64,000 bases of DNA from the NCBI GenBank assembly GCA_041554195.1, contig JBFFMJ010000003.1, positions 266,318-330,317 on the forward strand. Direction: 5' to 3'. Origin of the DNA: JAPHSX01 sp041554195 (GTDB taxonomy: Bacteria > Pseudomonadota > Gammaproteobacteria > Thiohalomonadales > Thiohalomonadaceae). Below are positions 53,072 through 62,197 of this stretch, in pieces (within the stretch, counting starts at the first letter, position 1; each line of letters begins with the position of its first letter). The notes beneath the pieces were generated by a model. The model was given only the letters and a program-made list of their open reading frames with translations. It had not been told where the DNA came from and made no database searches. A program made the position numbers and the translations under genes.

Positions 53072-55147
53072 TTATCCTTGAAGTTGTCCCAGATCGGCCA
53101 CTTCCAGGAACAGGCCACTGAGGCGTTTCAGCAGGGCGAGACGATTGGCGCGCACCGCTGCATCCTCGGCCATCACCATTACCTCATCAAAGAAGGTATC
53201 GACCTCGGGGCGAAGGGCGGCCAGCTCCTTGAGGGCGGCCTCGTAGTTACGCTCGGCAAACAGCGGGGCGACGACCGCGGCCATCGCCTCGATCTTGGCT
53301 GAGAGGGCCTTCTCCGCCTCGTCGACGAAGCACGAGGGGTCAACTGCATCGGGGATCGCCTGCTCTGCCTTTTTCAGGATATTACCGATACGCTTATTCG
53401 CTGCGGCCAGGCTCTCGGCCTCGGGCAGTTGGCGGAAGGTGGTAACGGCCTTGAGACGGGCATCGAAGTCGATCGGCTGGGTAGGTTGCTGTGCCAGTAC
53501 CGCCTCGAAGGTGTCGGGGGCGACACCGGCATCGGCATAGTAGGCCTTGAGACGACTCATCATGAAATCGAAGACCTGAGTGATCACATGATCGTTTTCA
53601 AACAGGCCGAGATTGGTGTCGGCGGAATGTTGCAGCGAGGCCTTAAGGTCGATATCGAGTCCCTTTTCAATAATGATACGCAGAGCACCCAGGGCAGCAC
53701 GACGCAGGGCGAAGGGGTCCTTATCACCGCTGGGAACCTGGCCAATACCGAAGATACCGATCAGGGTGTCGAGCTTTTCGGCAATGGCGAGGGCCTGTCC
53801 GGTCTTGCCTGCGGGCAGTTCATCGCCGGCAAAACGTGGCATGTACTGCTCATCCAGGGCGGCGGCCACCTCGGCATCCTCGCCATCAAGATTGGCATAG
53901 TAGCGACCCATAATGCCCTGAAGGTCGGTGAATTCGAAGACCATATCGGTCATCAGGTCGCACTTGGCCAGCAGTGCGGCCCGGGCCGCTTTGGTGCCAT
54001 CGCCGCCAATCTCCTGGGCTATGTACCCAGCAATCGCCGAGACACGCTGGCTCTTGTCATAAAGGCTGCCGAGTTTTTTCTGGAAGGTGACGCTCTTGAG
54101 GCTCTCCAGACGGCTCTCCAGTTTCTGTTTTTTGTCCTGGGTCCAGAAGAAGTCGGCATCGCTGAGGCGCGGTCGAATTACTCGCTCATTGCCTTCGCGC
54201 ACATACTCCGGGTGACGGCTGTCGATATTGCTGACGGTGATGAAGTTGGGCATCAGTTTTCCGGCCTCATCGACCATGTGGAAATATTTCTGGTGCTCCT
54301 TCATAGCCGAGATCAGACACTCGGGCGGCACCTCCAGGAAGCGCTGCTCGAAGCTGCCGACCACCGCAAGCGGCCACTCCACCAGACCGGTGACCTCGTC
54401 GAGAAGCTCCTCGTCGATAACCGCCTTGCCACCGTTCTTTTCCGCGGCCTCCATCACCTGGGCACGAATGGCCTCACGGCGATCGGCGAAGTCGGCGATC
54501 ACATGGCCGGTGGTCTCAAGAATCGGGGCGTAGGCCGCAGGTTCACCGAGGAAGATCGGATCGGGGTGGTGGAAGCGGTGGCCGTAGGTGTCGCGTCCTG
54601 ACTTAACGGTGAGGATCTCGGCATCGATAACATCGTCGCCGAACAGCATTACCACCCAGTGTACCGGGCGTACGAACTCGGCATCCAGATCACCCCAGCG
54701 CATACGCTTGGGAATGGGGAGTTTATTTAGCGAGTCCTGCACTATCTCCGGGATCAACTCGGCGGTAGCCCTGCCCTGCTGGGTACTGCGGAAAACCAGC
54801 CAGGCCCCCTTGTCGCTCTCCATGGTTTCGAGATCGCTGGGGGTCACGCTGCAGGAGCGGGCGAAGCCCTCGGTTGCCCTGGTGGGGTTACCCTCATCAT
54901 CGAAGGCCGCTTTTACCGCGGGGCCGCGTTTTTCTACAGCTTTATCACTTTGTGTGGTATCGAGTCCGTGAACCAATACTGCCAGACGGCGCGGTGAGGC
55001 ATAGGGTTTAACATCACCAAAGTTGAGTTCGGCCTTGTTGAGGCCATCAATAATGCCCTGGGTAAAGGCACCCGAGAGTTTCTTCAGCGCCTTCGGTGGC
55101 AGCTCCTCGGTGCCGATTTCGATCAGGAGGTCATTCTTGCTAGTCAT
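53072..55147 (-). CDS. glyS: Glycyl-tRNA synthetase beta subunit
   Basis: A 691-residue tRNA-binding subunit of the alpha2-beta2 bacterial GlyRS. It opens LLIEIGTEELPPKALK, has the HD-like central region with KCDLMTDMVFEFTDLQGIMG (near 410) and the C-terminal anticodon-binding domain (about 580-690). It begins one base after the glyQ stop. Confidence 0.97.
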   Translation of the reverse strand: MTSKNDLLIEIGTEELPPKALKKLSGAFTQGIIDGLNKAELNFGDVKPYASPRRLAVLVHGLDTTQSDKAVEKRGPAVKAAFDDEGNPTRATEGFARSCSVTPSDLETMESDKGAWLVFRSTQQGRATAELIPEIVQDSLNKLPIPKRMRWGDLDAEFVRPVHWVVMLFGDDVIDAEILTVKSGRDTYGHRFHHPDPIFLGEPAAYAPILETTGHVIADFADRREAIRAQVMEAAEKNGGKAVIDEELLDEVTGLVEWPLAVVGSFEQRFLEVPPECLISAMKEHQKYFHMVDEAGKLMPNFITVSNIDSRHPEYVREGNERVIRPRLSDADFFWTQDKKQKLESRLESLKSVTFQKKLGSLYDKSQRVSAIAGYIAQEIGGDGTKAARAALLAKCDLMTDMVFEFTDLQGIMGRYYANLDGEDAEVAAALDEQYMPRFAGDELPAGKTGQALAIAEKLDTLIGIFGIGQVPSGDKDPFALRRAALGALRIIIEKGLDIDLKASLQHSADTNLGLFENDHVITQVFDFMMSRLKAYYADAGVAPDTFEAVLAQQPTQPIDFDARLKAVTTFRQLPEAESLAAANKRIGNILKKAEQAIPDAVDPSCFVDEAEKALSAKIEAMAAVVAPLFAERNYEAALKELAALRPEVDTFFDEVMVMAEDAAVRANRLALLKRLSGLFLEVADLGQLQG

Positions 55148-55148
55148 C

Positions 55149-56066
55149 TTATTTGCCCTCCTTTTTCAGCATGGGGAAGCCGAGGTTTTCACGTACCTCG
55201 TAGTAGGCCTGGGCCACGGCGCGTGAGAGTGCACGTACCCTGAGGATGTAACGCTGACGTTCGGTGACCGAGATCGCCTTGCGCGCATCCAGCAGATTAA
55301 AGGTGTGTGAGCCCTTGAGCACCTGCTCGTAGGCGGGCAGCGGCAGACCGGCCTCAATCAATTTATTGCTCTCTTTCTCGCACTGGTCGAACTGGGCGAA
55401 CAGGTAATCCACATCGGCGTGCTCGAAGTTGTAGGTCGACTGCTCTACCTCGTTCTGGTGGAACACGTCGCCATAGGTGACCGGGCCGTCAGGGCCGTTG
55501 GTCCACACCAGGTCGAAGACGCTCTCGACGCCCTGCAGGTACATCGCGATGCGCTCCAGACCGTAGGTGATCTCACCGGTGACGGGTTTACAGTCGAGGC
55601 CGCCCACCTGCTGGAAGTAAGTAAACTGGGTCACCTCCATACCGTTAAGCCACACCTCCCAGCCAAGGCCCCAGGCACCCAGCGTAGGTGACTCCCAGTT
55701 ATCCTCAACGAAGCGGATATCGTGCTCCAGCGGGTCGATGCCCAGCATCTTCAGTGAGCCCAGGTAGAGCTCCTGGATATTCAGCGGCGAGGGCTTGAGG
55801 ATCACCTGAAACTGGTAGTAGTGCTGCAGGCGGTTGGGATTCTCGCCATATCGCCCGTCGGTGGGACGGCGCGAGGGCTGCACATAGGCGGTGCTCCACG
55901 GCTCCGGGCCGATAGCGCGCAGGAAGGTGGCGGGATGGAAGGTGCCTGCACCGACCTCCATATCGAGTGGCTGCAGGATCACGCAGCCCTGTTCGGCCCA
56001 GTAATGTTGCAGGGCGAAGATCAGTCCCTGAAAGGTAGAGGGATCGGGAGAAGTCGTTGTGCTCAA
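55149..56066 (-). CDS. glyQ: Glycyl-tRNA synthetase alpha subunit
   Basis: A 305-residue class II catalytic subunit forming glycyl-tRNA. FQGLIFALQHYWAEQGCVI at the start and YVQPSRRPTDGRYGENPNRLQHYYQ near 80 are diagnostic. It heads the glyQ-glyS-mazG-like-gmhB-plsC run; start ATG 56066. Confidence 0.98.
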   Translation of the reverse strand: MSTTTSPDPSTFQGLIFALQHYWAEQGCVILQPLDMEVGAGTFHPATFLRAIGPEPWSTAYVQPSRRPTDGRYGENPNRLQHYYQFQVILKPSPLNIQELYLGSLKMLGIDPLEHDIRFVEDNWESPTLGAWGLGWEVWLNGMEVTQFTYFQQVGGLDCKPVTGEITYGLERIAMYLQGVESVFDLVWTNGPDGPVTYGDVFHQNEVEQSTYNFEHADVDYLFAQFDQCEKESNKLIEAGLPLPAYEQVLKGSHTFNLLDARKAISVTERQRYILRVRALSRAVAQAYYEVRENLGFPMLKKEGK

Positions 56067-56224
56067 GGTGTGGCCTTTTCTTGTTCAGTCCGAAAGTCGG
56101 CCATTATAGCTTGGAGAGGGGAGAGGTTAACAGGCCGCCTATATAAAGGATGGTGAGTTGATGCCCCCCTTAGTGGTCAAATTGCGCTAAAATTGCCCTC
56201 TCGCATAATCGAACAGATATCCGC

Positions 56225-57268
56225 ATGACCCAGCAACGCAAAGCAGTCGCCCTGATCTCCGGCGGCCTAGACTCCCTCCTCGCCGCCAAGGTGATGCTCG
56301 AACAGGGCATTCACGTCGAGGGGATCAACTTTTTCACCGGTTTCTGTGTGGAGGGGCATACCCACGCCATCCGCAAGAAGGACAAGGCCAAGCCGAAGCG
56401 CAATAATGCGCTGTGGTCGGCGGAGCAGCTGGGGATCAAGCTGCACATTATCGATATCGTCGAGGAGTACAAGGATGTGCTGCTCAACCCCAAGCACGGC
56501 TACGGGGCCAATATGAATCCCTGCCTCGACTGCAAGATCTTCATGGTGCACAAGGCGGTGGAGTGGGCGGAGAAGAACGGCTTCGACTTTATTATTACCG
56601 GTGAGGTGATCGGCCAGCGTCCGATGTCACAGCGCAAGGACACTATGCCGGTGGTGGCGCGGGATTCGGGGGCGGAAGATCGGTTGCTGCGCCCGCTCTG
56701 TGCCAGAAACCTCCCCCCTACCCTGCCGGAGCGCGAGGGGTGGGTAGACCGGGAGAAGCTTTACGACTTCTCGGGCCGCAATCGCAAGCCGCAAATGGCG
56801 CTGGCCAAGGAGTTCGGCTTTGAGGACTACGCCTCCCCCGCTGGTGGCTGCTGTTTTCTCACCGATGAAAACTATTCGCGCAAGCTGGTGGACCTCTGGA
56901 AGGGGCGCGGTAACCGCGAGTATGAGATGGACGACATCATGTTGCTCAAGGTGGGGCGTCACATCCGTCCGGCACCCCACTACAAGCTTATTGTCAGCCG
57001 TGAAGACGGGGAGAATAACTTTCTCAGCGGTTACAAAAAGCAGTTTATTCATCTTTATACCGTCTCCCATCCGGGGCCGCTGGTTCTGGTGGATGGCGAG
57101 CCGACCGATGGCGACCTTGAGTTGGCGGCCCGTATCGCCGGGCGCTACAGTCAGGGCAAGACCGCCGAGATGGTAACGGTGGAGATCCACTTCCCGGGGG
57201 GCGAGAGTCGCACCCTGGAGGTGGCTCCGCTGTCGCCGATGGACATAAAAAGTGAGTGGATGGTCTGA
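56225..57268 (+). CDS. PP-loop tRNA-thiolation-like enzyme
   Basis: A 347-residue ATP-pyrophosphatase-type protein. The PP-loop is ALISGGLDSLLAAK (residues 9-22). Cys pairs NPCLDCKIF (about 100-103) and GGCCF (about 208) could carry sulfur or bind metal. The middle resembles MnmA/ThiI-type thiouridylases (TGEVIGQRPMSQ), and the end (about 230-347) is a separate domain with LLKVGRHIR and GDGE-type turns as in NFACT-R. It is not standard MnmA or ThiI. The TusA-like gene starts two bases after its stop, suggesting that TusA supplies sulfur. Confidence 0.82.
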   Translation: MTQQRKAVALISGGLDSLLAAKVMLEQGIHVEGINFFTGFCVEGHTHAIRKKDKAKPKRNNALWSAEQLGIKLHIIDIVEEYKDVLLNPKHGYGANMNPCLDCKIFMVHKAVEWAEKNGFDFIITGEVIGQRPMSQRKDTMPVVARDSGAEDRLLRPLCARNLPPTLPEREGWVDREKLYDFSGRNRKPQMALAKEFGFEDYASPAGGCCFLTDENYSRKLVDLWKGRGNREYEMDDIMLLKVGRHIRPAPHYKLIVSREDGENNFLSGYKKQFIHLYTVSHPGPLVLVDGEPTDGDLELAARIAGRYSQGKTAEMVTVEIHFPGGESRTLEVAPLSPMDIKSEWMV

Positions 57269-57270
57269 GC

Positions 57271-57498
57271 ATGAAATATGAGTTGAATGCCCGCCGCCTG
57301 CTCTGCCCGATGCCGGTGATCCGCACCCAGGACAAGGTGGCGGAACTCTCCCCCGGTGATACGCTGGAGGTGGTCTGTACCGACCACGGCGTGCTCAACG
57401 ATATCCCAGCCTGGTGTCGTATTAATGGTCACAAGGTGCTTGAAACCCATGAGGATGATGGCGAGATCACCCTGTTGATAGAAGTCGGCGAAGGCTGA
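57271..57498 (+). CDS. TusA-family sulfur carrier protein
   Basis: A 75-residue sulfurtransferase. The persulfide Cys is C12 in LLCPMPVIRTQDKV, the CPxP motif of the TusA family. ATG 57271 is preferred over a GTG/ATG at 57256 inside the previous gene. Located between the PP-loop enzyme and a CDF transporter, with 2- and 15-base gaps, so one operon is likely. Confidence 0.92.
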   Translation: MKYELNARRLLCPMPVIRTQDKVAELSPGDTLEVVCTDHGVLNDIPAWCRINGHKVLETHEDDGEITLLIEVGEG

Positions 57499-57513
57499 GA
57501 AGAAGAGAGAAAT

Positions 57514-58698
57514 ATGAGCGGTCACCACCACCATCATCACGAACTCCCCAAGAGCACCGATAGCCGCTATGCCGAGATCCGCTGGGTCACACTGGTTGGT
57601 TCGGCGCTCGATCTGGCCCTGGGGGTGTTTAAGATAGGCGTTGGTTATGTGGCCAACTCTCAGGCATTGATCGCCGATGGTGTGCACTCACTATCAGATT
57701 TAGCCACTGATTTTATGGTGCTGTTTGCGGCAAAACACGGTAGCAAGGATGCCGATGAAGCGCATCCCTACGGCCACGGTCGATTCGAGACCCTGGCTAC
57801 CGTTGCATTGGGTATTGCTCTGATCGTGGTGGCCGGAGGAATAGCCTGGGATGCCATTGAGCGACTGTTTCACCCGGAGGAGTTGTCGCAACCGGGGATC
57901 TGGGCGCTGGTGATCGCGGGGGTGTCAGTGGTCTCCAAGGAGTGGATCTATCACTACACCATGCACCTGGCACGAAAACTAAAATCCAACATGCTACGAG
58001 CCAATGCCTGGCATAGCCGTTCTGACGCTGTCTCCTCCATCGTGGTGATGATTGGGGTCGGCGGCACCATGGCTGGTCTTGATTATCTTGATGCGGTGGC
58101 TGCCGTGATCGTCGGTGCAATGGTGGCGAAGATCGGCTGGGACCTGGTTTGGGAGAGCCTGCATGAACTGGTCGATACCGCACTTGATCCCGAGCGGGTC
58201 GAACTGATTCGCCAGGAGGTGATGAGTGTCGGCGGGGTGCGTGAGTTGCATATGCTGCGCACCCGCCAGATGGGGGGTGAGGCGCTAGTCGATGTGCATG
58301 TGATTGTTGACCCGAAGCTCAGTGTCTCCGAAGGACACTATATTGGCGAGAAGGTACGCCGTCGCCTAATCGAAGAGGTGGACGAGGTGTCTGATGTGAT
58401 GGTTCATGTCGACCCGGAAGATGATGAAAAGATGGCCCCCAGCCTGCATTTGCCCAATCGCGCCTGGGTGGAAAAGCAATTACATGAGAAGTGGCAGGGT
58501 TTGAATATTGCGAGTAATATCGGTCGACTTACCTTCCACTATCTGGACGGTAAGATAGAGATGGAGTTGTGCCTGCCCGCTGAGGCGACTTCCCGTGATG
58601 AATTTCAACACGAGGAGCTACGCAAATTGGTGGCCCTGGCGCAGGAACTTGAAGAGGTGCGGAGTGTGGAGCTCTTCTTCGAGAATGCACAACAATAG
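57514..58698 (+). CDS. Cation diffusion facilitator family transporter
   Basis: A 394-residue metal/proton antiporter. It begins MSGHHHHHHELPKS, a natural His-rich metal-binding tail. Six membrane helices (about 30-215); site A residues are in IADGVHSLSDLATDF and WHSRSDAVSS; a cytoplasmic domain (about 220-300) has the usual VDVHVIVDPKLSVSEGH, followed by an extra C-terminal extension (about 300-394). AGAGAGAAAT precedes ATG 57514. Zn, Fe, Mn or Co may be substrates. Confidence 0.93.
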   Translation: MSGHHHHHHELPKSTDSRYAEIRWVTLVGSALDLALGVFKIGVGYVANSQALIADGVHSLSDLATDFMVLFAAKHGSKDADEAHPYGHGRFETLATVALGIALIVVAGGIAWDAIERLFHPEELSQPGIWALVIAGVSVVSKEWIYHYTMHLARKLKSNMLRANAWHSRSDAVSSIVVMIGVGGTMAGLDYLDAVAAVIVGAMVAKIGWDLVWESLHELVDTALDPERVELIRQEVMSVGGVRELHMLRTRQMGGEALVDVHVIVDPKLSVSEGHYIGEKVRRRLIEEVDEVSDVMVHVDPEDDEKMAPSLHLPNRAWVEKQLHEKWQGLNIASNIGRLTFHYLDGKIEMELCLPAEATSRDEFQHEELRKLVALAQELEEVRSVELFFENAQQ

Positions 58699-58732
58699 TG
58701 CGACACATAAATTTGTGCACCATTATTGTGCG
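58686..58732 (+). promoter_or_regulatory. Two NtrC enhancer sites upstream of glnA
   Basis: TGCACA-ACAAT-AGTGCG (58686-58702) and TGCACC-ATTAT-TGTGCG (58716-58732) each match the NtrC pattern TGCACC-N5-GGTGCA at 9-10 of 12 positions. Their centres are 30 bases apart, and they lie about 100-130 bases before the expected glnA start of transcription, like the glnAp2 enhancer of E. coli. The first overlaps the stop codon of the CDF gene. Confidence 0.75.
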
Positions 58733-58795
58733 TTAAATCGGCAATGAAAGTGTTTTATTTGGGTAATAGCTAGATAATTCATAAGCTTATATTCA

Positions 58796-58811
58796 TGGCA
58801 TAGTTCATGCT
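58796..58811 (+). promoter_or_regulatory. Sigma-54 promoter of glnA
   Basis: TGGCATAGTTCATGCT has GG and GC with exactly ten bases between, the sigma-54 -24/-12 spacing, and keeps TGGCA and TGC of the consensus. It is 71 bases before the glnA start. Confidence 0.75.
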
Positions 58812-58882
58812 CTTTTTTAGCGACTCTTTTTAAATCGCCCATTATTGGGCAGATAATTAAACCATCACATGGGAGACCGTCG

Positions 58883-60292
58883 ATGTCTGCAGAAAACGTA
58901 ATGAAGCTGATTAAGGATAGCGGTGCGAAGTTCATGGACTTCCGCTTTACCGATACTCACGGTAAGGAGCAGCACGTCACTTACCCAACTAGCCATATCG
59001 ACGAAGACACCTTCGCCGAAGGTAAGATGTTTGATGGTTCCTCCATCCAGGGCTGGAAGCATATCAACGAATCAGACATGATCCTGATGCCCGATACCAC
59101 CACCGCCGTCCTCGACCCCTTCTGCGATGAGCCGATGATCAACATCACCTGTGATATCGTTGAGCCTTCAGACATGCAGGGTTACGAGCGTGACCCCCGT
59201 TCTGTTGCCCGCCGCGCCGAGGAGTACCTGAAGTCTACCGGTATCGGCGATAGCGCCCTGTTCGGTCCTGAGCCCGAGTTCTTCATCTTTGATGATATCC
59301 GTTGGGGTGCCGATATGAGCGGCTGTTTCGTCAAGATTGACTCTGAGGAAGCCGAGTGGAACTCGGAGCGCGTCTATGAGGATGGCAACATCGGTCACCG
59401 CCCCGGCATTAAGGGTGGTTACTTCCCCGTGCCTCCCGTCGACTCGCTGCACGACATTCGTGCCGCCATGTGTCTGGCGATGGAAGAGATGGGCCTTGAT
59501 GTTGAGGTGCATCACCACGAGGTAGCTACCGCCGGTCAGTGTGAGATCGGCACCGGTGCCAACACCCTGGTGAAGAAGGCTGACGAAGTGCAGACCCTCA
59601 AGTACTGCGTACACAACGTGGCCCACAGCTACGGCAAGACTGCGACCTTCATGCCCAAGCCCATCGTTGGCGACAACGGCACCGGCATGCACGTGCACAT
59701 GTCGATCTCTAAAGATGGTCAGAACCTGTTTGGTGGTAATGAGTACGGCGGTCTTTCTGAGATGGCGCTCTACTACATCGGTGGTGTGATCAAGCACGCA
59801 CGTGCCCTGAACGCCTTTGCCAACGCCTCTACCAACAGCTACAAGCGTCTGGTTCCCGGCTTTGAGGCCCCTGAGATGCTGGCCTACTCGGCCCGTAACC
59901 GCTCTGCCTCTATTCGTATTCCTTACGTTACCAACCCCAAGGGTCGTCGTATCGAGGTGCGCTTTGGTGATCCGACCGCCAACCCTTACCTGATGTTCTC
60001 CGCCTTCCTGATGGCCGGCCTTGACGGTATTCAGAACAAGATCCACCCTGGCGAGCCGATGGACAAGGATCTGTACGACCTGCCGGCAGAAGAGAAAGCG
60101 GCCATCCCGACCGTTTGCCATAGCTTCGACCAGGCGCTGGATTGCTTGAATGAGGATCGTGAGTTCCTGACCCAGGGTGGCGTCTTCACCGACGACATGA
60201 TCGATGCCTTCATTGAACTGAAGATGGAAGAGGTTACTCGCATCCGCATGACCACCCACCCGGTCGAGTTCGATATGTACTACAGCTGCTAA
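58883..60292 (+). CDS. glnA: Glutamine synthetase type I
   Basis: A 469-residue GSI-beta enzyme, forming glutamine from glutamate, ammonia and ATP. GPEPEFFIFDDIRW, the ATP-binding KPIVGDNGTGMHVHMSI, the glutamate-binding NRSASIRIP, and the adenylylation site region with Y in DKDLYDLP (about 395-402) are present, so control by GlnE is expected. GGGAG precedes ATG 58883. Confidence 0.99.
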   Translation: MSAENVMKLIKDSGAKFMDFRFTDTHGKEQHVTYPTSHIDEDTFAEGKMFDGSSIQGWKHINESDMILMPDTTTAVLDPFCDEPMINITCDIVEPSDMQGYERDPRSVARRAEEYLKSTGIGDSALFGPEPEFFIFDDIRWGADMSGCFVKIDSEEAEWNSERVYEDGNIGHRPGIKGGYFPVPPVDSLHDIRAAMCLAMEEMGLDVEVHHHEVATAGQCEIGTGANTLVKKADEVQTLKYCVHNVAHSYGKTATFMPKPIVGDNGTGMHVHMSISKDGQNLFGGNEYGGLSEMALYYIGGVIKHARALNAFANASTNSYKRLVPGFEAPEMLAYSARNRSASIRIPYVTNPKGRRIEVRFGDPTANPYLMFSAFLMAGLDGIQNKIHPGEPMDKDLYDLPAEEKAAIPTVCHSFDQALDCLNEDREFLTQGGVFTDDMIDAFIELKMEEVTRIRMTTHPVEFDMYYSC

Positions 60293-60317
60293 TTCCGGTT
60301 TTAGTTCATCCGAACAG

Positions 60318-60346
60318 AAAACGCCCCCGCTAGTCGGGGGCGTTTT
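60318..60346 (+). terminator. Terminator of glnA
   Basis: ACGCCCCCG, a five-base loop, CGGGGGCGT, then TTTT; A residues lie in front. Confidence 0.93.
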
Positions 60347-60373
60347 TGTTTGTGCAGTGAAAAAAGCTGACCT

Positions 60374-60922
60374 ATGTTTAAGACTATGAAAATTATTCTT
60401 ATGCCACTGTTTCTTATCTGTGCTGTCGTACAGGCGGAAACCGGATACCGGATAGTCCATCCCGATGGCACGGTAGAGTTCAGTGATCAGCCGACGCCAG
60501 AGGCAGAAGAGATCAAGCTGCGACCGGTGCCGACGATAAAACTGGTGCCGGTTACCCCTTCATCGTCAAAAGTCGGTAGTGAAAATGGCGGTAAAAGTGA
60601 TGATGGATTTGATGGCACCATTGTTATCACGTCACCGCAGGAGGGCCAGACCCTGTGGTTTGGTGAGTCGGGGCTAAAAGTAGAAGTTGCCATTGACTTG
60701 GCCCTCAAGAGTGGACAACTGATCCAGATCAGCCTCGACGGCAAACCGGTAAGTCGCGGCACAGGTCGCAGTTTTAACCTTGGTGTGGTCTACCGTGGCA
60801 GTCATAGCCTACAGGCGAGTGTGGTGAGTGCGACAGGTAGCACTCTGTATAGCAGTCCCCCTCTTAACTTTTACGTAAGGCAGCACTCGCTGTTCAAACG
60901 TACACCCTTACCCCTCGACTAA
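60374..60922 (+). CDS. DUF4124-domain exported protein
   Basis: A 182-residue protein with a signal peptide (about 1-21, cut before ETGYR), a short DUF4124 motif (YRIVHPDGTVEFSDQP, about 24-40) and an Ig-like beta domain (about 75-170, with VVYRGSHSLQASVV). Genes of this kind often sit between glnA and glnL in Gammaproteobacteria, without a known link to nitrogen control. ATG 60374 or 60386 can start it. Confidence 0.85.
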   Translation: MFKTMKIILMPLFLICAVVQAETGYRIVHPDGTVEFSDQPTPEAEEIKLRPVPTIKLVPVTPSSSKVGSENGGKSDDGFDGTIVITSPQEGQTLWFGESGLKVEVAIDLALKSGQLIQISLDGKPVSRGTGRSFNLGVVYRGSHSLQASVVSATGSTLYSSPPLNFYVRQHSLFKRTPLPLD

Positions 60923-60939
60923 AGCACCAATTTAGTGCA
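60923..60939 (+). promoter_or_regulatory. NtrC-like site upstream of glnL
   Basis: AGCACC-AATTT-AGTGCA matches TGCACC-N5-GGTGCA at ten of twelve positions. It begins right behind the stop codon of the DUF4124 gene, about 165 bases before glnL. A weak sigma-54-like TGGTTTGGAACTTGCA (61076-61091) is close to the start codon. Confidence 0.5.
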
Positions 60940-61102
60940 TGTGGGCTACACTATTGCACTGAGAGAGCCCGCTTGTTGACGGTTAAATCAATTTAAACAA
61001 ATCACAAATAGATAAATTCGTGTAATTTCAGGACGTTAGGTCTCATGCAAATAATCGGTGCAGGATGCATTAAATTGGTTTGGAACTTGCAAAGAGAAGT
61101 GC

Positions 61103-62191
61103 ATGAATAGTTCGCACGAGATGTCAACGATAGCATTAGAGAAGGTTGTAGAGAATCTGCACACCACGGTGATGATTCTTGATGAGGGTCTGCGTCTGCG
61201 CTACATCAACCCCGCCGGGGAGACCCTGTTTGCGGCCAGTGCGCCACGCTTTATCGGCCTGCCGGTGCAGGAGCTGATCTTTGACGATGAGCTGATCGAA
61301 GCCCTCTTCCACGTGCTGGAGACCTACAGCCCCTTTACGGAGCGTGAGCTGGTAATGAACCTCGGTTTTGACCACAAGGTCACGGTCGATCTGACTGTCC
61401 TGCCCTTGCAGGAGGAGGCCCTGGGTAATGGCCTCATCGTAGAGATGAAGCAGCAGGATCGGCACCTGCGCATCAGCCGTGAAGAGGGGTTGCTGGCCCA
61501 GGGCAACGCCACCCGCGCACTGATTCGCGGCCTTGCCCACGAGATCAAGAACCCCCTGGGTGGTCTGCGTGGTGCGGCACAGCTACTGGAGCGTGAGTTA
61601 CACAACGAAGAGCTCAAGGAGTACACCAATATCATCATCAGCGAGGCGGATCGGCTGCAGGCGCTGATGAATCAGATGTTGGGGCCCAACACCCTGCCGC
61701 GACGACGTGCGCTGAATATTCACGAACCACTGGAGCGGGTACGGCAGGTGGTTTCTGCTGAGATAAGCGAAAATATCCGCCTGATACGCGACTATGACCC
61801 TAGTATTCCCGATGTTTATGCGGATATCGATCAAATAATACAGGCCTTGATGAACCTCACGCGCAATGCCGCTCAGGCGGTGGGAAGCGAGGGGGAGATC
61901 ATCCTGCGCACCCGCGCCATGAGCCACTACACAATTGGTCATGTGATGCACAAACTGGTCGCCCGCATTGATGTTATAGATAACGGTCCCGGCATTGCGG
62001 ATGAAATGCGCGAAAGCCTTTTCCTGCCAATGATCACCGGGCGTGCCGAGGGAACCGGACTGGGGCTGCCGATCGCCCAGTCGATGATCAACCTGAACGG
62101 CGGACTCATTGAGTGGGAGAGCCAGCCGGGTAAGACCGTATTTACCGTTCTGTTGCCGGTGGCGACAGAGACCGGCGGTACAAAGGAGTAA
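61103..62191 (+). CDS. glnL: Nitrogen regulation sensor kinase NtrB
   Basis: A 362-residue cytoplasmic kinase/phosphatase controlled by PII. PAS domain (about 10-110), phospho-accepting H146 in RGLAHEIKNPLGGLRGAAQ, and HATPase motifs LTRNAAQAV, DNGPGI and GTGLGLPIAQ. ATG 61103 is favoured for AGAGAAG upstream; ATG 61121 is possible. It is six bases before glnG. Confidence 0.96.
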   Translation: MNSSHEMSTIALEKVVENLHTTVMILDEGLRLRYINPAGETLFAASAPRFIGLPVQELIFDDELIEALFHVLETYSPFTERELVMNLGFDHKVTVDLTVLPLQEEALGNGLIVEMKQQDRHLRISREEGLLAQGNATRALIRGLAHEIKNPLGGLRGAAQLLERELHNEELKEYTNIIISEADRLQALMNQMLGPNTLPRRRALNIHEPLERVRQVVSAEISENIRLIRDYDPSIPDVYADIDQIIQALMNLTRNAAQAVGSEGEIILRTRAMSHYTIGHVMHKLVARIDVIDNGPGIADEMRESLFLPMITGRAEGTGLGLPIAQSMINLNGGLIEWESQPGKTVFTVLLPVATETGGTKE

Positions 62192-62197
62192 TAAAAG

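Noticed and set aside
53429..54601. 390-codon plus-strand frame across glyS
   Set aside because: Antisense shadow of glyS.
57514..57560. Hexahistidine run as an engineered tag
   Set aside because: The run is in natural codons in a genomic CDF gene; His-rich tails are normal for metal transporters.
59168..60460. 430-codon minus-strand frame across glnA
   Set aside because: Antisense shadow of a strongly conserved gene; composition reflects codon bias of glnA.
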